From NCBI GenBank assembly GCA_003342895.1, contig PTFA01000085.1, positions 1,258,480 through 1,322,479 on the forward strand: 64,000 nucleotides of DNA, read 5' to 3'. Source of the stretch: Casuarius casuarius. Taxonomy: Eukaryota; Chordata; Aves; Casuariiformes; Casuariidae. A model generated the notes under the pieces. It was given only the letters and a program-made list of their open reading frames with translations. It ran no database searches and was not told the origin of the DNA. Made by a program: the position numbers and the translations under genes. Of this stretch, positions 25,071-38,324 are shown one piece after another (position 1 is the first letter of the stretch; each line of letters begins with the position of its first letter).

Positions 25071-27497
25071 ATGTTTCACGAAGACCAACAGAATTTGAAG
25101 TCTATTCCTGTTCCTCTACCAGCTGGAACACTTTTTCCTCTCTTACTTTTCCTCTCTAGTTCTCCAGGAAACCAGGGTCAACCTAGCCATGTCTGTAACT
25201 CCTTGGGGCTTAACATACAAGCCAAAATATTAGTATTACAATTGTGCCTACGAAGAGATTTTCACCCTGCTGCTTGTCTGGTTTGGAGAGGTGGAAAGAA
25301 GTGCAGGAACCAACCATCCATGCTCTTACCCAGCTGTTGTGTAAAACTTAACCCTTAATAGTTCAATGTAAGAAGGAGTTCAGGATACTAAGGAAATGGA
25401 AATACTATAGGACTCTCATCAGAGAGATCACTAGTTCTTTCAGCACCTCATGTTTTACATATACGTATACAGTATTATGCATATCATCTCTGGAACTGGG
25501 CTGCAGAGCTCAGAACCATCCCAGACACACTAAGGCAACAACATACTGAATGAGCTGTGAACAGGTAATAAAAATAAACCAGCATCTAGAATAATTATTG
25601 CATGCCCTGACTGTTGCCAACTCTTCCAGAGCAGTAGCAGTTGTAATGTAACAGTTGTGATTTTGTAAGCTAGCACTGACTGCCCTTCCAGCCAGGCTGA
25701 GTCATTCTTGCTCATCAGACTGAACCGACTTTACAACCTATCACATCAGACCCCTGATCTCCACCTGTGTTTCCTTTCTCTGAAGCTTCTCTATTTTTTG
25801 CTTCCTACCTGCTTCCAATGGTGGTGCTGCTCTCCCAGCAGGCTTTATGTGCTGCTCCCAATGTGACTGGCATGTTATTAATGAAGAGGTGGCTGGTGTC
25901 TCTCATTATACTTCCACTGAGTGAAAGCACCTCAGAACTAATTTAGCTTTCGCTCGCTGGGGAAGACACAGTACTCCACCAAGAAGTTCTCTTTTCTGCT
26001 GCCTTTAGCAATAAAAAAAAAAGAATTCTTTTTTTGTTTTAACATTAATAAGGTGAGAGAATAGAGTATTTCCAAAAGAAATTAAGAAATGCAGAAGACA
26101 GATGCAAGTGCTGAGGCTCCCTGTGAGTAACCACCAAGCCCAATGCAGACAGATAATACACATAGTGGAAAAAGATGTACAGGGTGGAGAAGAACTCCAC
26201 AGGCAAACAAACAGTAATAAAGCCTGTGCCTAGTGCACGGAGTTAAGCAGGTCTCTCAACCATTTAAACTTTCTTCCTTGTTTGTGAGTTATCTGTGACA
26301 ACAAATGCAAAATTCCTGTGAAATTAAGGGGTATGGAGATCATATTGCTCCCCAGGCTGAGAAGGTCAAACAGATTCTGCATGTACTTCATATCCTTCAT
26401 TGTAAGAACAAAATCCTAACTAGAGATCAGACTTCACTGGCTAAAATGGATCCAACTCACTTAAAGCCATCATCTGAAATGTATTTTTAAAAGACTTGTC
26501 TTTGATTACTAGTTTCTTTACTTTTACTGCATTAAGGTGCAGTCACTTACTCAACACAGCTCTGCAACAGCTCATTCCCTGATACAAACAATAGCCTCTT
26601 GCCTTCTATCCACACTGAATTTGCCCATATCACTGTTCGGTACCACCCCTTTCTCTTTTTTTCTATTACATTTCACTGTCAGAGATGCTGTTAAAAACAG
26701 GGTGCAGCACTTTACATTTTAAAAATGGAGTAGTGGTACTACAGTGAAACACCAGACCCACAAGATGACAGATTGTACGGTGCTCAGGATATGACACTCA
26801 TGTTACCTCCTCAGTAGGTAACATTCATCAGATACTGACAGGGGCTCTATCATAGGATCAAAGCCATCAGGAAAGGGGATCAAGAAAGATATCTATTGCC
26901 ACATGTATTTAAAGATTTTCCAGCAATATGCCAACCAAACAGTGTACTAGAATTGTCAAGTTATCATTACTTGGATGGATTTGAATCAATGTCAAACCTC
27001 ATTTAAGAACCAACACATGCTCGACATTTATTTATTCCTTCATATTTAAGTAAATTTAGTACTCGGGAAAGACGGAGTACAGCAGGATCAAAAAGTAATA
27101 ATGGACTTAATTTGTGCAGGCAGCTTCGAACTTCTCTTGCCGCTGCTGCTGCGAAAGGGGTGAATGTTTCTTAATGGGTAAAAATGGAATGAGGATTAAA
27201 TCATTTACCTTTCACTTCACCCTTCATTTAAAAGGCTACAAGACTAACTTTATAAGCCCAACTATTTTCGTAATGATATTTTGGTTAGTGTTTATCTTAG
27301 CTCATGCAGCTGGGACAACTTTCTCTATTTCTCACTGTGTATTAAACACTAATGATAAAATTAAACAGAGTGGCAATTCAGATCACTATTCCTCATGCTA
27401 GTAATAGATGCTGTGCAGGCAATCCAAGTTTAATTCTTCTCTACCCCAGAATGACTTGCATCTCAGAAAATTAATCAAACTCCTTTTGGGAAACTGA

Positions 27498-27521
27498 AAT
27501 AAAAAAAAAAAAAGAAAAAAA
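27498..27521. repeat. A-rich tract
   Basis: A13-G-A7 with flanking A. It lies about 400 bases upstream of the fossil LINE but in the wrong position to be its 3' tail. Confidence 0.9.
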
Positions 27522-27920
27522 GCTGGAGAGCAGTTACACAGTCTGAATTTTTTTGTACTTTAAAAACATTTTTGCAATTTTGTAGTTATTACTACCTGTC
27601 AACATATCAATTCCTCTCTCTATTACGCAGTTATTGCTGGAGAGCATTATTATTACATGAGCTGTTACTGAAAATTCAGTCACATTATTTACTTGTGACA
27701 TTAAACTACAAGTTTGCTCTTAAATCAGTTAGCTTTGGCTTGGTCAGCTCAGTGTCTGTGCCTGTGTGTACATATATATGGATGTATATATTAACCCAAA
27801 CCAAAGATACTAGAACCTTGAATGCTGGCTACACTGAAATGTCTCACTATCATTTCAAAGGGCTTCCTACTGTCATACTGAAATGCCCAGATAGGTAGAC
27901 TGCTGTGAAATATGTAGGCG

Positions 27921-28400
27921 ATGCCTGCTGACTGGGTTTCAGATGATGAGGAAGCATTTGAAAGCATCAAAGTTTCCTGTGTGGATGTGTGTACATTAAT
28001 CCCTCCCTTTGTGATATCTAGACTTGACTATTGTAACACATTGTTTAATAGATTGCAAGACTCTGCTCTTCACAGACTGAACCCTATTCAGAAATGTCAG
28101 TGCTCCCACCAGGCTTCTTACTGATTTTAGGTTTTCTAAACTTAACATGATGGTTGCTGAGAGATTGCATTGTCTGAAGGTTGAATTTACACCTCTCTCT
28201 CATTTGTTGTCTTTGCTGTTTCACTATTGGCAGGTCTGGAATTGAAGTGCTAAATGCTCCCCAGATACAAAACCTGGACAGTGAAAGGCAGAAAGGGCAG
28301 GGCTTTGGATACCATGCCTCCTCTTTAAAACTCCTTGGAAAAGTAGTTTGTCTTATTTTTGCTTTTAAAAGAAGAGATAATCTGTTGTTATAAATACATA
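27921..28400 (+). mobile_element. Fossil LINE reverse-transcriptase C-terminal remnant (L2/CR1-like)
   Basis: A 67-codon open frame (27921-28124) contains 'FVISRLDYCNTLFNRLQDSALHRLNPIQ'-type sequence around codons 30-57. This is the signature 'SRLDYCN..L.GLP...L..LQ.(I/V)QN' motif found near the C-terminal part of the ORF2 reverse transcriptase in L2, CR1 and related LINEs. Beyond the stop, a +1 frame at about 28147-28190 reads 'VAERLHCLKVEF', like the family's 'LHWLPV..R'. Back in the first frame, near 28287, 'KGRALDTMPPL*NSL' resembles 'G.RAFS..APKLWNSLP'. At least one frameshift and internal stops show it is dead. Upstream polymerase motifs are absent, so only the 3' end survives, as is usual for 5'-truncated copies. 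Order and spacing of the three blocks support the call; the exact clade is uncertain. Confidence 0.75.
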
Positions 28401-28817
28401 TCCCCACATTGCTCTTAACAAAGGAAAGATGCTAGCATAGTTATTTTGGTATAGTGAAATATGTATCAGAAAAGCTCAGATTTGACGGTGGAGGACACTG
28501 AGCACTCAGACTTGCAGTAACAATTGTTCAGGTTAGTAGTTAGGGTTGCCATTATTCTGTTCCACTTAATATTTTCAGCTTCATCCTTCATTAAGGTATT
28601 TTAACAAGTGCCATGAAATCGAATATGAGCTTATCTACCTTGTTGAACTTGCTGCTTTCAGTTCACAGTAGGAGATACTCGTATGCTGAGTGGATGACTG
28701 CACAGAGAATAGCCACAGAAAACCTAAACTGTGCTTCATTTTGAATGATGAGTAGATCCCAACTACTAGGCTGTGCTGCATACTGGTACAGCACCTTCCT
28801 GAAACAATAGCTTTTTT

Positions 28818-28838
28818 NAAAAAAAAAAAAAAAAAAAA
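28818..28838. repeat. Ambiguous base followed by A20
   Basis: Six T bases, one N, then twenty A bases. The N marks an unresolved base at a homopolymer, so the true length of the T and A runs is uncertain. A small T6/A-run inverted repeat may have disturbed sequencing. Confidence 0.95.
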
Positions 28839-31800
28839 GGTGGAAATCTCATCTAATACATAGAAATTAGGTCCATGGTAGATGGAAAGCCAGCATTTCT
28901 ACAGTATGTATAGTGCTGTGCTGCCATATAGCCTCCCACAGTACCAAGGAGACTCACACTGAAGAAAGTATCTGTATCAAATAAACTAAAAAATAGGCAT
29001 AGTTTAATTAAATAAGCATTCAAAGTTAAATCATATAATTACTAAGTATTCTTATAGCTAAATGATAGCTCAGAATTGACAACAGACCTTTGCTGGAAAG
29101 GCAAATGCGATTCCATGAATGCCTTGCAGGCCTCTGCTTTCTCTAAAAAAGCTCACAGTAGGGATGGACAGGTTGTAAACAGTTCACAGCTCTTGCCTCC
29201 ATTGTTCTGGGTTCATCTGTAAGCTGTTAATAAATATACTTAGATTCTGTGTGTATTGGCTATCTTTTTCAGGCCTTTCAGTGCAGCTCTCTCACAAAGA
29301 TCAATCACTGCCCTCTCTACTCGAGGACTACTTCTAGCCCTTCTCTAAATCCCTTCTGGTCCTTCCATACAGTCAGCGTAATAATTTAGCACTGACAGGA
29401 CTTGCCAAACTTCCCCCACATCTATTTCCACTTCCCTTCATTTTTCTTGCTCCTTTCATTTTTTCTGTCTGTGCTGACTCCCTAGTTCCTCTTCTACTAA
29501 ATTATGCTCTATTATTTCCACAGCCTGAAGAACTCACAGCTGAAGCATTATTTCTAACCTTATTTTGTATTCCTAGCATGTGCTATAATCTGTTTTGAGG
29601 TTTATTTGCAGCCAGGATGCTGACACAGCATCAATTTTGTTTTCATGGTTTGACTGGGTAGAAGTACGCTTTACTACAGGCACTGGGATAAAAACAGTCA
29701 GCTATCTAACATGAACACAAACACATTTTGAATGAACCTTTTTTTCCAAGTTGTCTGGTATTAATTCTAAGTGGTAACTGCAAGGCCTCAGCTCATCTTG
29801 GAAAGAGAGAAGAAAAAAAGGATCAACTGCAATAGTATTTATTTTGCATATTCTCCTTCCTCCTTTCCCCATTTTAATGTGTCGGTTCTTTTCACAGAAA
29901 ATAAACACCTGACCTACTTCAGAAGCTACTGTAGGGTACCAGGTTGTGAAAGCCCCTAAAAAGCTCTTCTGGCCTCTCAAATTTGTATTCTCCATTCCCC
30001 AGAAAGCACTAAAACCTGAACTGACTCATTTATACCAGACTTTCTGGTTGAGTCCTTTTACGCCCTAGACATCCACACTTCTGTCTTTAACCTTCTTAGT
30101 TCTCCTCTTCTCACGTGAAACTATATTCTATGAATGCACTTAAATCTAAAATCCCATATCCATGCTTTTCTCAAGTTTTAGGGAAGGTCCAGAACATGAA
30201 TCACTTTTACAAAAGACCCTTAACAGCTGAGCAGACCCCTCGCACAACTTTTTAAAAAGCCAGTATGGACACTAAAATACTTATTTCCTTAGCTGTGGTA
30301 TTATAAACTCTCCAGTTATTATGAAAGTCTATGAAAGCTGTTATAAAGGCCTAATTTTTATATTTTAGCTGCAATGCTGCTTGGTCAGTTAGTAATAAAA
30401 ATGACTGTAAAAATTTCACATTTATTTTATTTGATCTATGGATTGCAAAAATAAAGTCATTGCCAACCATGCAAATTCAATGCTCTAGACGAACAGCCAT
30501 GAAGAAAGGTATTCTTATTATAGCTTGTAAATAAGCATCACTTAAACTGACATTAACATTTATAATTAAGACAGAAGAAACAATTAAAGAGGAGAGAAGA
30601 ACTTGAATAACTACAGTAGTTAACACATAGCAATATAACATATGTCTGAAGATGTATCACTTTCAAAACAATTACCTAATAATGGCACTGGAAAGCCAAG
30701 CTTACCTCAGAAGAATGATTATAAACATGGGATGCGCATCGTCATCACCTCAAAAGTGATTTTTTTTTTTTAAACAAGAAAAGAGATTACACGAGTATTA
30801 AGCATAAAGTTAGCTTTTCTAGCTCCCTGACTTTTCAGCCTAGCATAGTATAAGAGAGGTCACTAAATGACAAAGTGAGTCAGCTGTGCTGTACTCAGCA
30901 CATGTCAAACTTGTTACAAAACTCCAAATAAATAACTCAGGAAGGCTGCTCAGGAAAAAAGCTGATTGCTGACAGGTGAAGCTCAAGGCTTTAGAAATTT
31001 CAAATCTGAGACCAGCCCCTTGTTCTTGTGGTGGCCAATAGCTTGACATTTTGGGTACATCCTCTGTATATCAAACATGTACATTTGTATTAATTCCCAG
31101 AATTTCTTCATATCCTCTAATAGGGTATGTTATACAGTGTTTCTAAGGGAGCAAAAAGACAAGCCTCACTATCTGCTCATCATCAAGAGCCATATACAAA
31201 GCTTTTGCCACGAACAGTAAGGTATGAGAACCAAACACTCTCACCCTTCTTATCCGGGTTGCAAAACCTGCAAAATACTAGACAATCTCTCACCTGGGGA
31301 TTCCCAGGTATCAGCAAAATGAACTTTTGTCTTAATCAGCAGCTTGCAAAATCTGTGGATGGTCTCTGTGCCGCACTTTCCCACACTGCAGAGCCCGTTG
31401 ACCAAACTTGGGTTTAGCCTAATAGTTCATAGCAAAAAAGACTGCACAAACACAGTTCTGTCAGAATACATTGGCTTTCACTCCTACAACAGAAGACACA
31501 CATCCCAGATTTATACACCTGCTCTCCCCCAAACATGAGGCACCTAAGCAAGGTGCTTATGTCAGGACCGAAGTTTCCTTAGGCTCTCTGCATAGTTCAA
31601 AGGAGAGATGTAGGTACCCCTAAAGGGTGTCGGCTGTCTGAAACCTGCATCGGTCACCCTTGGCCGCCTCTACAATCAATGAAGAGATACACACACCTCC
31701 AGAGAGTGATTCAGATCTTGTGTACCTCTCAGGTTGAATCCTGACATATACTGAGTGCCATACATGACTTTCCCTTACATGACAGGGGAATAAAGACCAG

Positions 31801-31984
31801 AAAACTTGTGAAAAATAGTATAAAAGACCATCTCATAAAATTACAAGCATTACAGAGTTCAGACTCTCAGCTTCTTCAGGGAATGGCTATATGAGTGGCA
31901 TAACTAACATTTAAAAATAAGAGGCATCCTGGATCAAGGTACAACTTCAATGTTTAGTTGAATCTTTTTGGAGGGCTTTTTTGG

Positions 31985-31998
31985 TTTTTTTTTTTTTT
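31985..31998. repeat. T14 homopolymer
   Basis: A run of fourteen T bases within a longer T/G-rich stretch (31969-32001). No retroposon body is recognisable on its minus-strand 5' side. Confidence 0.9.
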
Positions 31999-33397
31999 GG
32001 TAGTGGAGATTGGTATTTCTAAAACTGTTTCAATACTTTAACTTCTGCTTATTGCCAGAACCAAGAAAGGCAAAATCTGACAAGTGTTGTTGCACTTCAA
32101 ACTCTTCCACCCCCAACACATACATTAGTGCAATTTCAGTTTTAACTAGAAAGTACGCAAATTAAGAAAATGTTTAAATTTTAAATCTGATCTGTGCTTA
32201 CAAAAAAAGGAGTTAGAAAAAGACAGTTTAATACTCAGTTTGTGAATGTCTGTATACATGCATTAGCTTTAGTCTTTTGATGCAGCTTTCATCCAGACTG
32301 AATTCTCAAATCTCATGTCGAATTATGTTGGTCTTCAAAATATTTCTTCTACCCCATTTTAGATTTTCTAGTTTCACAGCTAACAGAAACATTTACTCAT
32401 GTTGACGGGCCTTTGGTGTTTTTCCAATTTACACTAAATTACCCAGGAGGTCCTCCAATACTAACCACAGCCAGGAAGTCCCATTAACTTGACCGAACTA
32501 TGTCTTCTATAGCCTGACGCGCCTTCCTTTTCCTGTGGCTTTTGTCTTCTGTTGGCTCTGCCCTCCTCTCTGACTCACTACTGGTTATATTGTCATACGA
32601 TCCCACACAGTCATTCTCAGCAGTTCAGCTTCAACAACCAGCCCATTACCATGCTGGATACATTTTTTTAACCTCAGCAAAATACTGATTTCTACCTGAC
32701 CCTCCCATGTACAACACCACACTGCTCTTCAGCATAAGCCAGCTCCAGGTGGTATGTTGAACATCCCAAAAAAACCCCTCAAACTCTGTGCATGTTTTGT
32801 CTCTTGCTCAATTTCCCTCTCTCCTTTAGATTGACGGCTTTGTTTTCACTACAAAATCTATATTACAAAAGCAATCTTCACACTCTCTCCTATCATTTAC
32901 TTCTGCTACACTCAGGACAATTTTTCATCTTTGAAAACTAGAGTGATTATTTCATCTCTCTGCCCCTCAAATTACACCCTCATCTTTCAGTTCTACTGTA
33001 TTCCCTGCTAAACCAAAGCAGCCAGTCTTTTGGACTCCCGTTCCTATTATCCTGTTCTGCAAAGCTGCTTGTAGCTTCTCACAAAAACCATCTGATTGCT
33101 TTCTGCTTTCTGCCCCTCCCCATGAACTTCATCAACTGATTAGAAAGACTATAACCCCCTCCTTGTAATCCCCTGCCCTGTTGTACAGAGAGGCGACAGA
33201 TAATGACTTGATAACACAGATAGTTTCCAATTATTTGAAATATGCGTTAGTGTTAAAAGAGGGGGAAGGGAACTGTAGCGCTTTCAAAAAACTGCATACT
33301 AGAGGTGTTCTCTCCCTTTGTCTGACATTTAACTTCTTAGAGAGTGTAACGTTTGAGGTACAGCTCTTACGCTCATGTGTTTCTGCTCAGGGCACTG

Positions 33398-33450
33398 CCG
33401 TACAAAGCGCTGCTCTCGCCCGCGAGTCTGGGGGTGCTCTCGGAACACGC
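33398..33450. promoter_or_regulatory. Small CpG-rich patch
   Basis: About seven CpG dinucleotides occur in some 50 bases in CpG-poor surroundings. Two or three open frames cross it, all explained by the local GC rise. Its role is unknown. Confidence 0.25.
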
Positions 33451-36400
33451 CTGTTCCACAAAGATCATCTGCTCAGCAGGCACTCCGTACTGCCCCATTA
33501 ATGCTTACATACATTTTTTACATCTGTACTTCAAAAAACTCTTGCACAATTCTAATGGAGGTATTTGAGTAAAAAAAAGGATTTTTTTTCCCCTCAAGGT
33601 ACTGCATTACACGCTGTTTATTGTACTTTATAGCTAATTTTGATACTTATGGTATTTTGTAGATACAAATGTAACCAGCACGCAGTCATTTTGTGCTGCT
33701 TATCTTCTCATCTTTAACAGGAAGAAAACAAAATGAAACCAAAAACAATCCCTAATATTTATGTCAGTGCAAGAATAGATCAATGGATCAGAGCCAAAAC
33801 AGTCCTAAGAGGAAAGCAATAGTCTCTTTTCCTGTTAATGAACAGTATGTTGCTACAAATTCACGTAGGCTTTGATTCAATAAACACAAATGGATGAATG
33901 TGCTTATGGGATGTCATCCCCTTTAGGCTTGAAATCACTGACATGGAAGAATTGCCACACTTCAGTGAATTGAGCAGTACTCCCTACTCTTTCAAAGATT
34001 GCTCATTGTGGCAAAACAGAAATGAAAAATGGAATTTAATTTTATAACTAATTCTTGTGCCTTTGCTGAGTTCGATCCTTTTGCATTAAAACGCGTATTA
34101 AAGAAGTTGTGTCCTGTTTTACCTGACTTAAATAAGAATTGGATCAGTTTGATTTAAAAAATGTTTAACTTGAACAGAATGTTTTAATAAATTTAAAAAA
34201 ATAACTTTGGAGCTGAGCCACCATTTGACCTCATGCAGGTGGACTAGTTTTATGAGCCACTTGTTTGAGGACGTGAGTCCACAAATGTCAATGAGCCTCA
34301 GCCCACATAAGGCTTATTGCAAATTGGGACTTATTTATATATTAGATGTTCTTTGTTTCAGCAAGAGGCCAAAAATTGTAATATCCAATGATAGGGCAGT
34401 GCTTTCAACCCACTCTGCAAAATTACTAGTGGCCATCCAGGATCCAAAAGCCCTCATGCAGGATAATCCCTGTAAAACAGATACTCAACAGCTGCTTGTC
34501 CATTGCTATTTGACCTGCCAAGGGTTAACAGTCCTTTATAAACACTGCTTTCCTTTGCAGAGCAGGGAGACACTTCTTTAGAAGCAAGGGGAAAACAAGC
34601 AGGGTGCAAATTCCAGCGGCTCATCTCTCAGTGTATTTTTTAAAAACAGTCTGGCAGGGCGGAACTCGAACTGCAATCTCATCTGCACGACATACACAAA
34701 TAAACTACAAATCTCAGTCTGGCAGCACCCACATTCACAAAACACCACCAGGGCTTATCAAGTATTAAAACAGAAAAGGTTTAACACAGCCTAACAAAAG
34801 CACACCTGGAGCGTCATGACACTCTTCTACATCCCTGAATTTGAGCTCAGAAATATAAATTGACTTAAATTTAATCCAAGAGTCAATACAAGTTTCTGTT
34901 CTGACACAGAGCTCAAGAATAGCCTCCAGCAAGGGGTGCCTAATGCAAACATGTGTACTGTGCCACAAAGCCATACTGATGGATATCACAAGAGTTTGTT
35001 CCTTCAATAAGAAACAATTATCAAGCAGTGCATTTTGTGGGAACAAACATAATCCAGAGATCAATTCAGATTTCTCAAGGATTTTTTAAAAATCTATTTT
35101 ACAGCTTGACTAATACAGGCTTGTTAACTTGGGCATGTTATAAAGTTTCCGTAACAGACAGGATTATGCTCTGTGGGTGTATTTGTTTTCTTCCAGGAGA
35201 GCCTTTTCCAAATGCAACAAGAAAAGCCACACTTTTCCAAATACAGAGAAAGCTCTCTCCATGTCTTTGACCTTTGTTAGCTGCAAAGGGTTGGATAGAG
35301 CAAACTTGAATAAAGTCCTTTAATCTTCATTGACAAATTTGTCCAAGTACCAATCCTAAGAGAGATCTGTGACTTTGCAAAATTGCATCTGCTTCAGCAA
35401 AGCTGGTAATACGCAGTTGCTTAGCTGCAGTCAGGCATGGGAACTTCGCTATTTTCTAGAAGCAACGACAGAACTGATTAGCAGAGATGGAAATTAAATT
35501 CTGCTAAGTATACTCAAATGCTTCTGAGGTGAAACGCTGCCCTACATAATTCACACAAAATGAGCACAACAAATTCCAAATTTTGTTACCCCTAGGTTAA
35601 GGGGAGTAAAAGAAGCTGGAAGAAGGTATAACACTAGACAGTTCCACAGATTACACAGGCTACACACCTTCATACCGTGTCAGAGGTACAGCTCTCATTA
35701 ATTTAAAAGCCTTCTCCAGCATTTCGATGGAGTGATTACCTGTCATCCCAACCACATCTGTCATATCACCTAGTACTGTAGTATATTTTAGCTTAATTCA
35801 TTATAAATGTCTTCCTTCAAAGTAAGAAAAAGGGATCAAAAACTCACTTGATCAGATATATAAACTTTTACAATTGGCAAGACCCATTTCTTGTCTAAAA
35901 GCAGGCCACGAGCCACAGCTTTGTTCTTCTTTAGCCCTTTTGAGAAACAAACAGTAAATTTCCCTGTTTACCACAAGTCGTGGCAGTAAACCACAGAGGC
36001 AGGAGGATCACAGAAGGGACATTAAACAAACAAAGAGAAAGAACTAACAAGCCAGCAAATTATTGAAACTTTTGATAAAAAAAACTATTGGCTGATACCG
36101 TCAATAGAGAAGTTGCTTAGAAGACTGGACTCAACTGGAGGCCCATGCAGAAAACACCTTAATAGTGTTCTCTGGCCTGAACATTTTGATAGCGCAGAAC
36201 CTTGCAGAAAGATTAGCTCAGTCACAGAAGAATTAGCTGCAGCCAGACTGATCACCTCCGTTTCGGAGGTCAACTAATTAGCTGGTTTGTAGGGTCGCGC
36301 TAATGAAAATATGTGGCCTCTGGTTCTAGATTCAGATCGGTCAGGGCTAGCTTATGGATCTCTGCACCAAACTCCACTGCAGTTTAAATGAACCAAGCCT

Positions 36401-38082
36401 TAGGTAAATCTTTCAGTTCACTTCAGCAATCTAAGCAAGGAGTATCTTTCTGTTAGCCATCATGCTTAAGGAAGTCCCCCACTTTTAAGTTCTTATTGCA
36501 GAATGCTACAGTTTTGAGATATATGCAGGCCCAGCACACTGACAGACATGTACATCATTCTTTTGGGACTGTAGTATCTGCAAAAAGTGGTGTGTTCTCA
36601 CAGCTGGTGATCCTTTGAAAAACATAGAAAAGACTGCAAGTTCATATTAATGAAAAATGAGTTAGATTCTTTTAAAATAAATTCTAAGCTGTAGCTTCAG
36701 CTGATAGCTGCAACAAACCAACAAAAACCCCACAGACATGTTATTAAAACTAGACTCCTTGTGCTGCCTTCCTTTGCTTTTCTTGAATCTGACTAGGCTT
36801 TAAGCTAGGGCACAAAAGGGCCTCGTAGTAAAGCTTGTTTACAGCATTCTAGTGCTACTTGGAGAAAGCGGTACTGGCAATCTGATGAGAAAGCCCATGT
36901 TCGTCAGTTTTACAGTTTCAGTTTGCAGCTCCAAGTCCTAGATAAGCATCCAAATATCTGGGGGCTTATCCTAATTGAACCCATATTTTCAGAATCTGTA
37001 CCTTATCCTGCAAGGTCTGGTGCCTCCTGGGTCTTCTCAGAATCCTTATCCCCAGGTGAAATTAAAAAGACAAAAGGATACTCTACAGCTTGCAGCACCA
37101 GGGCCCCGTCAGATCACTCACTGCTTGTTAAGGCAGAATTAGAGCATATGCTTCCTAATGCTTTGAATAATTAATTATTTCTGCTAAGTAAAACAGCTCC
37201 AACTCAAGAGACTAAAACAGACCTACCCATACCTACTCATTTGGAATGTGAAAGACTGAAAGTCAGGTTCTGTTCTGAATCTTGCTTAGTAATAGCAGGT
37301 GCTCAGTCAGGGGTCTGACTCTAGAGTTTTGACAGGAAGCTGTAGAAAGTGGTGCACACGATTATACAAAAAGTTTTGGCTTTAGCAAATCAGGATTTCC
37401 TGATAGGAATTCATTTTGCTGGAAGATTTCATAAGTGGCTCAAGTTAGAACTCCCTCTGAAATTCCCTGTGCCATCTTTCACTACAAAACTCATGAGAAC
37501 TTAGTTTTGCACTGTTTTGTACTTAGCACAATAATTTTAGTTCATTCTGTGCATGTGAACCGGAAAACTAGTAAGAAGTGTTAGCTAATGAATATGGAAG
37601 AAATATTTGTAATGGACAGATATCACCCGCAAATTTTATGGATTTTGTTTAGCATATTACAGAAAACAGTGAAGAAAACAACACAAAAAGAATGCTAGCT
37701 TGATAACAGAATTTCCACATGTAATTGTTAGATATGCAAATAATACCCACTCTAATATAGAGACATAAACTGACATATGTATTTGGTTTTGCACCAGTCA
37801 CTGACCCATATCTCTAATTTCAATGAATATATGGCAGAGGGGGAGGGGAGCTACCTTAAAATGAGCAAAGTGGTTTGATCTCATCACTGACAATCACGTG
37901 GTACTGTATTACTTCTTGGCAGATTTAAATCCATACAAAATGCAGAAGTGCCCTTTCCGCGGCAGTGGCTTTGAGAACCTTCAAACGTGGACTGCCGTGG
38001 TACTCTTCAAGTTTTGTGTAACAAGACCCCTTTTGGGCCCATCTGCGTGCTCCTACCTAAAACTACGTGCTGTGAGCATTTC
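33451..38082. other. Non-coding stretch
   Basis: Holds an 11-bp direct repeat pair at 34647/34715, a small perfect hairpin at 36254-36270, and G-rich sequence at 37833-37852. The 124-codon frame at 34207-34581 is the longest here, but frames of that length are expected a few times by chance in 64 kb, and it shows no domain. Confidence 0.6.
36254..36270. other. Perfect 7-bp hairpin
   Basis: ACCTCCG and CGGAGGT flank a TTT loop. It is short and GC-rich; a function is not implied. Confidence 0.8.
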
Positions 38083-38192
38083 CGTGCGGACCACGGAGGT
38101 ACCCGTGGCGGCTCGTGGTGTCTGGCAGTTTCGGCACAAGCGAGGAGGGCAAGCCGGCTGTGCCACGGCAGTGCTGGGGGACGGCGCTGCCG
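38083..38192. promoter_or_regulatory. Compact CpG cluster
   Basis: Thirteen CpG dinucleotides occur in 110 bases, the densest patch in the window, while the flanks are almost CpG-free. It is too short for a classical CpG island. It lies about 130 bases from the candidate minus-strand exon at 38325-38365. The 69- and 103-codon plus-strand frames through it are compositional. It could be a small regulatory core, an exon, or a GC-rich insertion. Confidence 0.35.
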
Positions 38193-38324
38193 CTAGGAGC
38201 AAACAGTAGTTAGCTGTTCCCTGGCCAGTACAAACTTCACCATCTCTTTGAACTTCCTGTGACCCTTCGGGTTATGACTGACAATTACAGAAATGCTGAG
38301 CTACTGAAACACAAACCTACTTAC

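Larger units (their letters stand above)
19622..27920. other. Non-coding stretch
   Basis: I see no gene, RNA gene or clear interspersed repeat here. Minor items are an ATCTATGATAA triple repeat at 23165-23209, an inverted repeat CTGCCAGC/GCTGGCAG at 25051-25070, a possible but very weak MIR-like block near 22680-22720, and an A-rich tract at 27498-27521. The 105-codon frame at 25041-25358 and the 95-codon frame at 27114-27401 have no recognisable domains. Confidence 0.65.
28401..33397. other. Non-coding stretch
   Basis: Contains the ambiguous base and A20 run at 28818-28838, T runs at 30760-30771 and 31985-31998, and a candidate minus-strand exon at 31294-31385 described as a finding. No recognisable gene or repeat body otherwise. 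Confidence 0.6.

Noticed and set aside
34207..34581. 124-codon plus-strand frame
   Set aside because: No recognisable domain, no supporting splice or promoter context, and a length compatible with chance.
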